From a virus: 20,854 nucleotides of DNA. Each line of letters starts with the position of its first letter. The first letter of the stretch is position 1. The stretch lies in the IMG/VR virus record IMGVR_UViG_3300017783_000268, positions 1 through 20,854 of that record; one strand, written 5' to 3'. The position numbers and the translations under genes were made by a program. Positions 12,735 to 20,830 of the stretch are shown here, in pieces. The notes beneath the pieces were generated by a model, which had not been told where the DNA came from, ran no database searches, and worked only from the letters and a program-made list of their open reading frames with translations.

Positions 12735-12882
12735 AATATTATTAACACTTGACATTGATGAGGAAGAATATAGAATGCCATCAGATGGAAAGATAGAACA
12801 AGAACTACAAGAAGCAGTACATGAATTTGTATATGACATAGATGGCATGGAAATTAAAGCCATGCGAATAACAACGGAGTAA
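12724..12882 (+). CDS. small acidic protein (52 aa)
   Basis: ATG 12724 lies inside the end of the DUF3310 gene, and the frame gives 52 residues ending at TAA 12880-12882. The product opens with a hydrophobic strand (M-I-A-K-I-L-L-T-L-D-I-D), is strongly acidic, has a helix with E-L-Q-E-A-V-H-E-F, and ends with another strand (M-E-I-K-A-M-R-I-T-T-E). That strand-helix-strand plan is common in small phage proteins and fits a folded domain. No clear Shine-Dalgarno is seen, so coupling to the gene upstream is likely. The function is unknown. Confidence 0.6.
   Translation: MIAKILLTLDIDEEEYRMPSDGKIEQELQEAVHEFVYDIDGMEIKAMRITTE
12749..12776 (+). promoter_or_regulatory. candidate sigma70-type promoter before the RNR gene
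   Basis: TTGACA (12749-12754), a 16-base spacer and TAGAAT (12771-12776, five of six -10 matches) lie inside the small gene at 12724. Initiation near 12783 would give a leader of about 100 bases to the ribonucleotide reductase. This is a consensus match only. Confidence 0.35.
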
Positions 12883-12886
12883 TTAA

Positions 12887-14794
12887 ATGAGCAACAACTA
12901 CCTACCCACAGACTACCAAGCATTTATTCATACCTCACGGTATGCTCGTTGGTTAGAAGACGAGAACAGAAGAGAAACATGGCCTGAGACTGTACGTAGA
13001 TATATGGATAATGTCGTAAAGCCTAAACTAAAAACAAAAACAGAATTTAAAAAGATAGAAGAACAGATTCTTAATCTTAATGTAATGCCTAGCATGAGAG
13101 CTTTAATGACAGCAGGTGCTGCGTTAGATCGTGACAACACAGCAGGCTACAACTGTAGCTATTTGCCAGTAGATGACCCAAAAGCATTTGATGAAGCTAT
13201 GTATATATTACTATGTGGTACAGGTGTAGGTTTTAGTGTAGAGCGTCAGTATATACAGAAGTTACCTGAGATACCTGAGATGTCAGAAAGCGACACTACG
13301 GTCATAGTCAAAGATAGCAAAGAAGGATGGGCAAAAGGATTAAGACAAGTACTTGCCCTACTATGGGCAGGAGAAATACCTAAGTGGGATGTCAGTCAGA
13401 TACGACCTGCAGGAGCTAGATTAAAGACATTTGGTGGTAGAGCATCTGGCCCTGCACCACTGATTGATCTGTTTAATTTTTGTGTAAGTACATTTAGAAC
13501 TGCTTCAGGTAGAAGGTTGTCATCTATAGAATGTCACGACCTGATGTGTTACATTGGACAGATTGTTGTTGTAGGTGGTGTGCGTAGATCAGCAATGATC
13601 TCACTGTCTAATCTATCCGATGGTAGAATGAGACATGCAAAATCAGGTAACTGGTGGGAAACAGCAGGACATAGAGCATTGGCAAATAACTCTGTCTGTT
13701 ATACAGAAAAACCTGACTCAGAAACTTTCATGCGTGAGTGGCTTGCACTTGTAGAAAGTAAGTCAGGTGAACGTGGTGTCTTCAATAGACAGGCATGTAA
13801 AGTATTAGCAGAGCGTAGCGGTAGACGTGATCCAGACCACGAGTTTGGCACAAACCCATGCTCAGAGATTAGCTTGAGGCCATATCAATTCTGTAATCTA
13901 ACAGAAGTTGTGGTACGTGCAACTGATAATCTGAGAGACATCAAAGATAAAGTTGAGGTCGCTACTATACTAGGCACAATACAGTCTACGTACACTAAGT
14001 TTCCTTATCTACGTAAGGTATGGCAGCGTAACACTGAAGAAGAAAGATTGTTAGGCGTAAGTCTTACAGGTGTAATGGACAATCCTATTATGACATCAGC
14101 TAACAAAAACTTAGCTAGAGACTTAGAAAGCCTGAAAGAATATGCAGTATATATAAATTCTGTATGGTCTAAAAGTCTTGGTGTCGAACAGAGTACTGCG
14201 GTTACATGCTGTAAGCCATCAGGCACTGTATCACAGTTAGTAGACTCTGCATCAGGTATACATGCAAGACATTCACCACACTACATACGAACTGTACGTG
14301 GAGATAACAAAGATCCTCTTACACAGTTTATGCAAGATCAGGGCATACCAGCAGAGCCATGTGTCATGAAACCTGACACAACTACAGTGTTCAGCTTTCC
14401 TGTTGCAGCACCACCGAAGTCTGTTACACGTAATGATATGACAGCTCTACAACAGCTAGACATGTGGCTTATATATCAAAGACACTGGACAGAGCATAAA
14501 CCTTCTGTTACAATAACAGTTCGAGACAATGAGTGGATGGAAGTAGGTGCATTTGTATATAAAAACTTTAATGAGATGAGTGGTGTGTCATTTTTACCAC
14601 ACTCTGATCATACTTATCAGCAAGCACCCTATCAGGATTGTACTAAGCATGAATATAAGTTATTAAAAAGTATCATGCCTAGTAAAATAGACTGGTCTAA
14701 ACTATCAGACTTTGAAGTTGAAGACACAACCAAATCATCTCAGACATTTGCCTGCACTGGCGAAGTATGTGAGATGGTAGACATAACAGCATAG
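12887..14794 (+). CDS. class II (B12-dependent) ribonucleotide reductase, monomeric RTPR type
   Basis: The protein has 635 residues, against about 739 for the Lactobacillus enzyme. It reduces ribonucleotides, in this subclass usually triphosphates, to deoxynucleotides with adenosylcobalamin as radical source. The key residues are in place: C90 in G-Y-N-C-S-Y, the N-P-C-S-E motif (N323, C325, E327), C336 eleven residues on as in RTPR (C408/C419), and the C-terminal redox pair C623/C628 (A-C-T-G-E-V-C). Also visible are P-S-M-R-A-L (68-73) and G-T-G-V-G-F-S-V (111-118). As a single-chain, oxygen-independent enzyme it makes the phage depend on host or environmental B12. The start at 12887 follows GGAG. 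It anchors the nucleotide-supply block with MazG downstream. Confidence 0.95.
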   Translation: MSNNYLPTDYQAFIHTSRYARWLEDENRRETWPETVRRYMDNVVKPKLKTKTEFKKIEEQILNLNVMPSMRALMTAGAALDRDNTAGYNCSYLPVDDPKAFDEAMYILLCGTGVGFSVERQYIQKLPEIPEMSESDTTVIVKDSKEGWAKGLRQVLALLWAGEIPKWDVSQIRPAGARLKTFGGRASGPAPLIDLFNFCVSTFRTASGRRLSSIECHDLMCYIGQIVVVGGVRRSAMISLSNLSDGRMRHAKSGNWWETAGHRALANNSVCYTEKPDSETFMREWLALVESKSGERGVFNRQACKVLAERSGRRDPDHEFGTNPCSEISLRPYQFCNLTEVVVRATDNLRDIKDKVEVATILGTIQSTYTKFPYLRKVWQRNTEEERLLGVSLTGVMDNPIMTSANKNLARDLESLKEYAVYINSVWSKSLGVEQSTAVTCCKPSGTVSQLVDSASGIHARHSPHYIRTVRGDNKDPLTQFMQDQGIPAEPCVMKPDTTTVFSFPVAAPPKSVTRNDMTALQQLDMWLIYQRHWTEHKPSVTITVRDNEWMEVGAFVYKNFNEMSGVSFLPHSDHTYQQAPYQDCTKHEYKLLKSIMPSKIDWSKLSDFEVEDTTKSSQTFACTGEVCEMVDITA

Positions 14795-14803
14795 GAGAAA
14801 CAC

Positions 14804-15022
14804 ATGAAGGTAAATATAGAAGGAAAAGACTACGAGATAGATGAGAAAAACAAAGACCTCGTAGGTATTGTAAACACATTAAAGTTAGGTAGTGCTGTGC
14901 TTCACAAAGACGAAGGACAAAACTTTGCGTTACTAAATCATATCATACTTTGTGTTCAGGCAGTACAAGAAGGAAAGATAAAGGAGCTAAAAGAAAAACT
15001 TAAACCTAAAAAGGAGAAGTAA
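14804..15022 (+). CDS. small hypothetical protein (72 aa)
   Basis: ATG 14804 follows AGGAG at good spacing, nine bases after the RNR stop. The product starts with a short beta hairpin (M-K-V-N-I-E-G-K-D-Y-E-I), then a helix containing L-N-H-I-I-L-C-V-Q-A-V-Q, and ends with an extremely Lys/Glu-rich tail (K-E-L-K-E-K-L-K-P-K-K-E-K) that is probably disordered or a coiled coil. No known motif is seen. It may be a small accessory of its neighbours, but this is not shown. Confidence 0.7.
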   Translation: MKVNIEGKDYEIDEKNKDLVGIVNTLKLGSAVLHKDEGQNFALLNHIILCVQAVQEGKIKELKEKLKPKKEK

Positions 15023-15023
15023 T

Positions 15024-15281
15024 ATGAAAAAGACTTTGACAAGAAAAGAACGTGGCCTTGGAAAATACGATGCCCCACTGAAGGTTCAATTTCAGAAGGG
15101 CTTTGATGATTTCAAACGTGGTCGTGTAGGTAATCCATTTCACAGAGATACCATGCAACACAGAGAATGGAACAGAGGATTTAATAAAGCATGGTATGAG
15201 AATCTAAAGCGAGTAATTACATATGAAAAAACTAGAAACAGAGGTAAGAGAATGGCTGAAGGAGAAGTACAACATGTCTGA
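15024..15281 (+). CDS. RMF-like (ribosome modulation factor-like) small protein
   Basis: The 85-residue product starts at ATG 15024 behind AAGGAG. Its core has G-F-D-D-F-K-R-G, then N-P-F and, after a spacer, E-W-N-R-G-F-N-K-A-W-Y. This repeats the order of features in E. coli RMF (a basic start, G-Y-x-A-G-x-x-G, a Pro, then W-x-x-G-W-x-x-A), including the two aromatic-Gly units. RMF binds the 30S subunit and promotes inactive ribosome dimers. If the match is real, this protein might modulate host translation; that is inference from a short pattern. The C-terminal tail is strongly basic. It overlaps the MazG start by eight bases. Confidence 0.75.
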   Translation: MKKTLTRKERGLGKYDAPLKVQFQKGFDDFKRGRVGNPFHRDTMQHREWNRGFNKAWYENLKRVITYEKTRNRGKRMAEGEVQHV

Positions 15282-15603
15282 CTTTAATGCTTATCAAAGA
15301 TCGGCAATAAAAACTGCTGTATATCCACCTGAACACAAGATACTTTACCCTGCACTAGGACTAGCAGGAGAAGCAGGTGAGGTAGCTAACAAGGTTAAGA
15401 AGGTTATGCGTGATGGCATAGAGAACCAACCAAACGATTGGAAAGAACAGATAGCCAGTGAGATAGGAGATGTACTTTGGTACTGTGCTGCACTGGCACA
15501 AGATCTTAATATGTCACTGGGTATGATAGCAAGTCTTAATGAAAATAAACTAAGAGATAGGTTTGATAGGGGAAAGATAAATGGTAGTGGAGACAATAGG
15601 TAG
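15274..15603 (+). CDS. mazG: MazG-like nucleotide pyrophosphohydrolase
   Basis: I chose ATG 15274 (109 residues) over the longer frame from 15223 because AAGGAG lies just before it and family members usually begin with a short M-x-x-x-x-Y-Q-x-x-A segment, which fits here. The metal-binding core is clear: G-L-A-G-E-A-G-E with E33 and E36, then E63 and D66 in E-I-G-D-V-L-W-Y. MazG-fold enzymes hydrolyse nucleoside triphosphates to monophosphates and pyrophosphate; phage versions have been proposed to clean the nucleotide pool or lower alarmone levels. It is the last gene of the + strand block and is followed directly by a terminator. Confidence 0.92.
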   Translation: MSDFNAYQRSAIKTAVYPPEHKILYPALGLAGEAGEVANKVKKVMRDGIENQPNDWKEQIASEIGDVLWYCAALAQDLNMSLGMIASLNENKLRDRFDRGKINGSGDNR

Positions 15604-15611
15604 AAACATTT

Positions 15612-15635
15612 AGGGGGCTTAACGCCCCCTTTTGT
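15612..15635 (+). terminator. rho-independent terminator at the convergent boundary
   Basis: AGGGGGC (15612-15618) pairs with GCCCCCT (15624-15630) around the loop TTAAC, giving a 7-bp GC-rich stem that starts nine bases after the MazG stop. A T-rich run (TTTTGTTTATTTT) follows on the + strand. Read on the - strand, the same hairpin follows the 15641 gene by about ten bases but with only a poor T-run, so it probably stops + strand transcripts well and - strand transcripts less well. Confidence 0.9.
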
Positions 15636-15640
15636 TTATT

Positions 15641-18600
15641 TTATCTTTTAGGTTTTGTAATTCTATATGGTAAAAATATTTCACTATAAAATGTTTGAAG
15701 AAAATCTACTGCCTCTAAAGACATTACAGGTTTTTCTTTTGTTCCACTAATTAGTTCTCCATTATAAACTATATCTGCATCTTTTAATTTTCTTAAATCC
15801 TTTGTCATAGATGTTTTTAAATGTTCTTTAAATTTTTTACTTTTAAATACTTTCCATGCTTGATTTATTATTCTTTTTTCAGAGCCAGAAAGATTTTCAA
15901 ATCTAGTAGCAAAAGTATGTCTTTGATAGTCTACCCAATCTTGAATATAGTCTTCGTCAGATTCACTATTTGGTTTAGCCATTAAATCATAATTTAATAC
16001 TTTCTTTTTTACCACTGTTCTTATTTCAGACAATCTACTTTTTATATACTTTTCTTTTGCTTCATTTGTTTTAAAACTTAAATACGTTTTTTCGTCATTA
16101 ATTTCTTTAGTTAACTCCGTAGAAATTTCCATAGCCATAATTCTTTTAGCTATATTATTTAGATAGTCTCCCCCTTTAAGTTTTTTAGGCGTATAGTCTC
16201 TCCACTCTAATCTTAAACGATCAAACTCATTGCTTATTTCAGAGCCTATATCTTTAGGTGTAATTCCTGATAATTGTTTTATTACAGGATTTACTCTGTA
16301 TATCTTTCTAGGTTCTAAAGGGTTATTTAAGTCATCTCTTAATGGATGATCTTTTCCTCTGATATGATCTGCTAAATCAATTTTTTTACCGTCAATATCA
16401 AATCTTAAAGGTAAGGCTCTAGTAGCTGATAACATAAATATTTTCATAAGATCTACATCTGAATTATCTGGCAATGTTAAATAATCTTCTGCGGATGTAA
16501 ATGGAGTGTCTGTTGTAGCTGCTATGTCTTTTAGCATTCCTGCACCTACTATGGCTCTTCCAGGAATAGTTCCTAATAGTTTAGCTACCTCTCTAGCTAC
16601 ATCTTCATTGTTATCTCCTGCTCCTTGTGCTGCTTCTACTATGGCATCTACTAGATAAAGTCCAGAACCTCCTTTCCCTAGTTGCCCAAAAGCAGCTTCT
16701 AAAAGTTCTTTTGATTTAAAAGGTTGATCTTGAAGAGATCTTGCAAGATTATTGTAAGGATTAAAGTCTTTTTCTTCTCTACCTGTAGCAATGCCGTACA
16801 GATCGGATCTATAAATCATGTCTACAGCAAAAGCAAACATTGAATACGGCCCTAAAAAGGCTCTAAAATCTTCTTTTTTTCCACTGGTAGGATTGTAGAA
16901 GGTATAAGAATCTGTTGTCTCATCCCCATAAATTGTTCTTAATCCAAGAAAAGTACCCAAGGTCGCTAAACCTGTCATTTGTTTTCCTAAAGTTTCGCCA
17001 TCTATTGCAATAGCAGATTTTGTGCCTGTTCTTTTTCCTCCTTTAACACCTGGTTTATTTAATATTCCTCCAAAATTTATAGATCCCAAGACAGGCGCAT
17101 GAGTATACCAAAATCTAAGTTGATTTACTAAGTATCTAGGAAAAGGAGCAAATATAGCTCCTATTGGGTTTGTTCCTGCTTTTAAAAACCAATTTGCTAT
17201 CTGATTTGCCCCACCTTCAATCTCTTTAAACCTAGAAAACTGATAGGTATATTCAAATGCTTCTGTCATAGCTTCAGAAATATACTCACTTGGAACTTGA
17301 TTAAACTGACCCTCTCTCATAACTTTATCTATACCATCTAGTTCAGTAAATGTTCCATCTGCATTTTTTATTTTTATAGGTTTAATGTTAATAAGTTTAT
17401 TTAATTCTCTATAATATATGGCTCTTTTAAACATATTATCAGACAAAGTATTTAAAGTATTAGCGTATCTAGTTGCACCTAAAAGACCTTTTTCTGTACC
17501 TGTAACTTCTGCAATATCGCCTAATCCTCTTACAAGCTTAGATAATTCGTCGGATTGACCAAAAGCAGGATCTTGAAGTATTTTAAATAATGCTTGATTT
17601 TCAGGACTTGTTATACCAAATAAAAGATCTTTAAATAAAATTGAGTCTCTTGAATTTTTAACTTGAGCTTGGCCTCGCTTTACCATTAGGTCTGCATACT
17701 TAGCAATATCCTCTTCAGGTATTCCTTCCGCTCTTAACTGATTAATATTCCAAGGTCTTCCAAGTTTTCCTGCAAAATAATTTAATGTTCCCATATTAAA
17801 TTCATCTAAAGCGTATGTAAAATTACGCATGTAACCATTGTTAGTGTTTCTAACAGTGGTAGCTAACTGAATAGTCATCATACCTACAGAAGTTTTACTT
17901 AATACTTTTGCTCCATTCCAAATCATTCTTGTAACAGTAGGAGCTTCATCCATTAAACTTTCTCTAGCTTTTCTAGTTAAACTTGTTACGCCATTAGCTA
18001 ATAGTAAGTCATCTAAATGATTTAATGCTTCTACATTTCTTTTATATCTAAGAGTAGAACTTTTAGTTGCGTTTCCAAATGTTCCTAGTATCGTACCTGC
18101 ACGAGAAAGTTCTTCCGCAACCAATGGGCCAAGTTGACTCATTTGAATATTGTGTCTTCTTAGTATAGGACTAACAGTTCTTCCATCTATTAAACCTTTA
18201 CTTAGAGCATAACTTAATTTAGAACCAAATCTTTCTACACCTTCTCCAAATTCTCTATCTCCTATAGCAGCTAACTTTTCATCAATCTCATCTATCATTC
18301 TAGCACCTGCAGCAGATATATTATCTAACTCTTGTATTGCTATTGCATAAGGTCTTCCTTCTTTAAATGCATCTATTTTTTGAAGTTTACTTGGTACTTC
18401 TTGTAAAACTTTACCTTCAGTTAAAAGTTCAGGTATAGTATCTGAAAATGGCAACAATAATTTTTGTCTTATTTGTTTTGCATGTTTAGATGTTTTATCT
18501 GCATTACGTGATCCAGTAGTACCGTTAAATATTGGAACAGCATATTTACTGTGAGAATTTGATATTGCTTCTTCTAATACTTTTTTATTTCCCTGTAACA

Positions 18601-19291
18601 AAAGCTCTGATTTATTTCCGCTTATTATCTGTCTGCCAGTAACTGGCAAAGATAAAAGACCACCTGCACCTGCACTTAAACCTGTAGCTAAACTTACATT
18701 TTTCCAATTAATTTTTTCTTGATCTGTAGCTAACACTCTTGCCTGTTCTTGTAATCCAACGGTAGCACCTGCTCCTGCTGCCTCAACAACAGAAGATTGA
18801 ATTGCTGTTTTAGTCAATGCCTGACGAGCTAACGCATCTTTTAAAACTTTTCGTAAAGTTAATTGTACGCCTTTTTGTGCAACTAACGTTCCTGCTTTTG
18901 CTCCTCCTGCAGTAAATAAACTACCATATGTACTAGGCGAAGTAGCTATTCCACCTATGTAATCTCCTATCATATTTAAATCATACTCACTATCTACTTT
19001 ATCATAGGTACTCATTAATCTTCCAAATTGTTGTAATTCGTTAACATTGCCAGATTTTTTTGCTCTATACGCATAGTTTAAATCTTTTGCTGCAGTTACT
19101 TCGTTTACATTTTGAACACGAAAATGTTCTAAGTATGCATCATATAAATCTTCTGGATCATTTAAATCTTGATCAGAATAACCTTCACGCCCTTGTAAAA
19201 AAGATCTTGCATCAGATAAAAAATCTTGATCCTCTATAAGAGATTCTCTGTTTAAACTACTTTTATCATATAGATGATACATTGATGCCAT
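15641..19291 (-). CDS. large virion / internal ejection protein (1216 aa)
   Basis: ATG at 19291 (- strand) follows AAAGGAAA. The 1216-residue product has a polar, helical N-terminus, then a Gly/Ala-rich stretch with low charge at about 107-215, including several G-x-x-x-G and A-G-A-G-A runs, further hydrophobic segments in the middle (such as G-M-M-T-I-Q-L-A-T-T-V and N-P-I-G-A-I-F-A-P-F), and long charged helical regions toward the C-terminus. Length, composition and position match the large internal core proteins of short-tailed phages, which are ejected and help form a channel into the cell. I saw no lysozyme or transglycosylase motif. The specific assignment is inference. It is the last gene of the - strand structural block and ends close to the shared terminator. 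Confidence 0.8.
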   Translation of the reverse strand: MASMYHLYDKSSLNRESLIEDQDFLSDARSFLQGREGYSDQDLNDPEDLYDAYLEHFRVQNVNEVTAAKDLNYAYRAKKSGNVNELQQFGRLMSTYDKVDSEYDLNMIGDYIGGIATSPSTYGSLFTAGGAKAGTLVAQKGVQLTLRKVLKDALARQALTKTAIQSSVVEAAGAGATVGLQEQARVLATDQEKINWKNVSLATGLSAGAGGLLSLPVTGRQIISGNKSELLLQGNKKVLEEAISNSHSKYAVPIFNGTTGSRNADKTSKHAKQIRQKLLLPFSDTIPELLTEGKVLQEVPSKLQKIDAFKEGRPYAIAIQELDNISAAGARMIDEIDEKLAAIGDREFGEGVERFGSKLSYALSKGLIDGRTVSPILRRHNIQMSQLGPLVAEELSRAGTILGTFGNATKSSTLRYKRNVEALNHLDDLLLANGVTSLTRKARESLMDEAPTVTRMIWNGAKVLSKTSVGMMTIQLATTVRNTNNGYMRNFTYALDEFNMGTLNYFAGKLGRPWNINQLRAEGIPEEDIAKYADLMVKRGQAQVKNSRDSILFKDLLFGITSPENQALFKILQDPAFGQSDELSKLVRGLGDIAEVTGTEKGLLGATRYANTLNTLSDNMFKRAIYYRELNKLINIKPIKIKNADGTFTELDGIDKVMREGQFNQVPSEYISEAMTEAFEYTYQFSRFKEIEGGANQIANWFLKAGTNPIGAIFAPFPRYLVNQLRFWYTHAPVLGSINFGGILNKPGVKGGKRTGTKSAIAIDGETLGKQMTGLATLGTFLGLRTIYGDETTDSYTFYNPTSGKKEDFRAFLGPYSMFAFAVDMIYRSDLYGIATGREEKDFNPYNNLARSLQDQPFKSKELLEAAFGQLGKGGSGLYLVDAIVEAAQGAGDNNEDVAREVAKLLGTIPGRAIVGAGMLKDIAATTDTPFTSAEDYLTLPDNSDVDLMKIFMLSATRALPLRFDIDGKKIDLADHIRGKDHPLRDDLNNPLEPRKIYRVNPVIKQLSGITPKDIGSEISNEFDRLRLEWRDYTPKKLKGGDYLNNIAKRIMAMEISTELTKEINDEKTYLSFKTNEAKEKYIKSRLSEIRTVVKKKVLNYDLMAKPNSESDEDYIQDWVDYQRHTFATRFENLSGSEKRIINQAWKVFKSKKFKEHLKTSMTKDLRKLKDADIVYNGELISGTKEKPVMSLEAVDFLQTFYSEIFLPYRITKPKR

Positions 19292-19312
19292 TATAATATT
19301 TTCCTTTTATTA

Positions 19313-20830
19313 CTATTTAAAAGCAAATGGATAGATTGCTTTAAATTGATCTGCTCTTATAGGATCACCGTTATACAAATAAACTTTACCATTTAATATA
19401 CTCTTATGTATGTCTTTTATAACATTAATTTTTTCTGCTCTGCTTTTTCCTCCTGCTATATTAATTATAGTTTGCAAGCCTTTATACGTTGTTACATCTT
19501 TTAAGTCTGTAATTTCTCTTTCTTTATCTGTATCATCTGTTCCATCTAATGAAGAAGGGTCAAGTCCTAATTCAGTTTTTTTCTTTTTAAGACTTGGATC
19601 AGTAGATGTGTCAGATACATCATATTTTGGGTCTTTAAGTTTCTCATAAAAGGATTCAAAAAACTGTTCTGAAGTAGGGTATACTTCTTGAATTTTTCTA
19701 ACTTTAAAGTCTACTACTGTAGGTGCAGTAGAATCATTTCCATAATCAATTACTACGTCAGTTATCAGTCCTTGTTGTAAATTTTCCATCATTACACTTC
19801 TTACGTCTGTTAATTTTGTAACGTCTATTTTTTTACCTACCCTATTTGTTGCAGTAGAAATTTTTTGTAACTCGTTACTCATGTGTCTAGCCATAGAAAG
19901 CACGATAGGTTTTTGATTAGCGTCACTAACTTCATACACTTTACCCCAATTTGCATCTACAACATATGTACCTTTAGTAAACATAGTAATTCCAATATCA
20001 CCTGTAAGTCTTTTTTCTATATTCAATCTTTGAGAATCTGTCATGTTATTTTGTTGGTTATCTACATTAAACAAATCATATTCTGCCCTGTGAGAATTAG
20101 AAATTTCTGTTAATATATTTAATGTTTCCTTTGCTTCTGGAGAGGACTTATCTTCATAATTGTTATATTTTTTTAGGTACAAGTTGCTTATAGTTTTAAG
20201 ATACTCTAATTTTTCTTTAGGGTCATTTGGTGCGTTTATTAGCCAAGTTTTTTCTCCACTAGAAGATACAGGAGCTAATTTGGGAATATTTACTGGTATA
20301 CTTATATCGTTATTAACTGCTGAAATTAACTCATTTGATCGTGCATTTACTTGATCAGAGTAATCTGGGTCAAAAAATCCAAGGATTCCTCTATTTTCAG
20401 TAACTTTGCTAGGAGCTAAAGGTGAATATTTAGGAGCTTCTCCTACAACAAATTGCGCTAGTTGATTTGCAGTAATATTTGCTTTAGGATCTCTATCTAT
20501 TTTAACTAGGTCAGAAGTAGATATAGCTCCTCCACTATTATCAGAAGTAGTTTTTAAGTCCTTTAAAAATTCTTCTGCACCATCTAATCCATATGTTTGT
20601 ACAGCATATTGAACTAAGTTCATGTCATTATTAACAATTCCTGCATAAGATCTAATTTTATTTTTTGTAGCTTTGAATTGCGTTGCGTGTTTACCACTTT
20701 CTTCAATTACTTTAGATGCACGTAATTTTGAAATTTCACTAATTCTTTTTTCTCTTTGGTCTATCTGTCTTCTTATACCTGTGTCAAGACCAGTTGCTAG
20801 ACCCCCTACTAAACCTTCTAAAAAACTCAT
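19313..20830 (-). CDS. probable virion / ejection-associated protein (505 aa)
   Basis: ATG at 20830 (- strand) has GAGGAG at good spacing. The N-terminus is a Gly-rich amphipathic segment (M-S-F-L-E-G-L-V-G-G-L-A-T-G-L) followed by a strongly charged helix likely to form a coiled coil (about 20-60). The rest is mixed and polar, with an acidic Asp/Ser/Thr-rich stretch near residues 400-435. The gene sits 21 bases upstream of the large 1216-residue protein in the same direction, as expected for two core or ejection proteins made together. It has no recognised family motif. The virion role is inferred from context and composition; it could also be a tail or assembly protein. Confidence 0.75.
   Translation of the reverse strand: MSFLEGLVGGLATGLDTGIRRQIDQREKRISEISKLRASKVIEESGKHATQFKATKNKIRSYAGIVNNDMNLVQYAVQTYGLDGAEEFLKDLKTTSDNSGGAISTSDLVKIDRDPKANITANQLAQFVVGEAPKYSPLAPSKVTENRGILGFFDPDYSDQVNARSNELISAVNNDISIPVNIPKLAPVSSSGEKTWLINAPNDPKEKLEYLKTISNLYLKKYNNYEDKSSPEAKETLNILTEISNSHRAEYDLFNVDNQQNNMTDSQRLNIEKRLTGDIGITMFTKGTYVVDANWGKVYEVSDANQKPIVLSMARHMSNELQKISTATNRVGKKIDVTKLTDVRSVMMENLQQGLITDVVIDYGNDSTAPTVVDFKVRKIQEVYPTSEQFFESFYEKLKDPKYDVSDTSTDPSLKKKKTELGLDPSSLDGTDDTDKEREITDLKDVTTYKGLQTIINIAGGKSRAEKINVIKDIHKSILNGKVYLYNGDPIRADQFKAIYPFAFK

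Noticed and set aside
15223-15273. 17-residue N-terminal extension of MazG
   Set aside because: The ATG at 15223 lacks a Shine-Dalgarno sequence, while the ATG at 15274 has AAGGAG and gives the usual family start.
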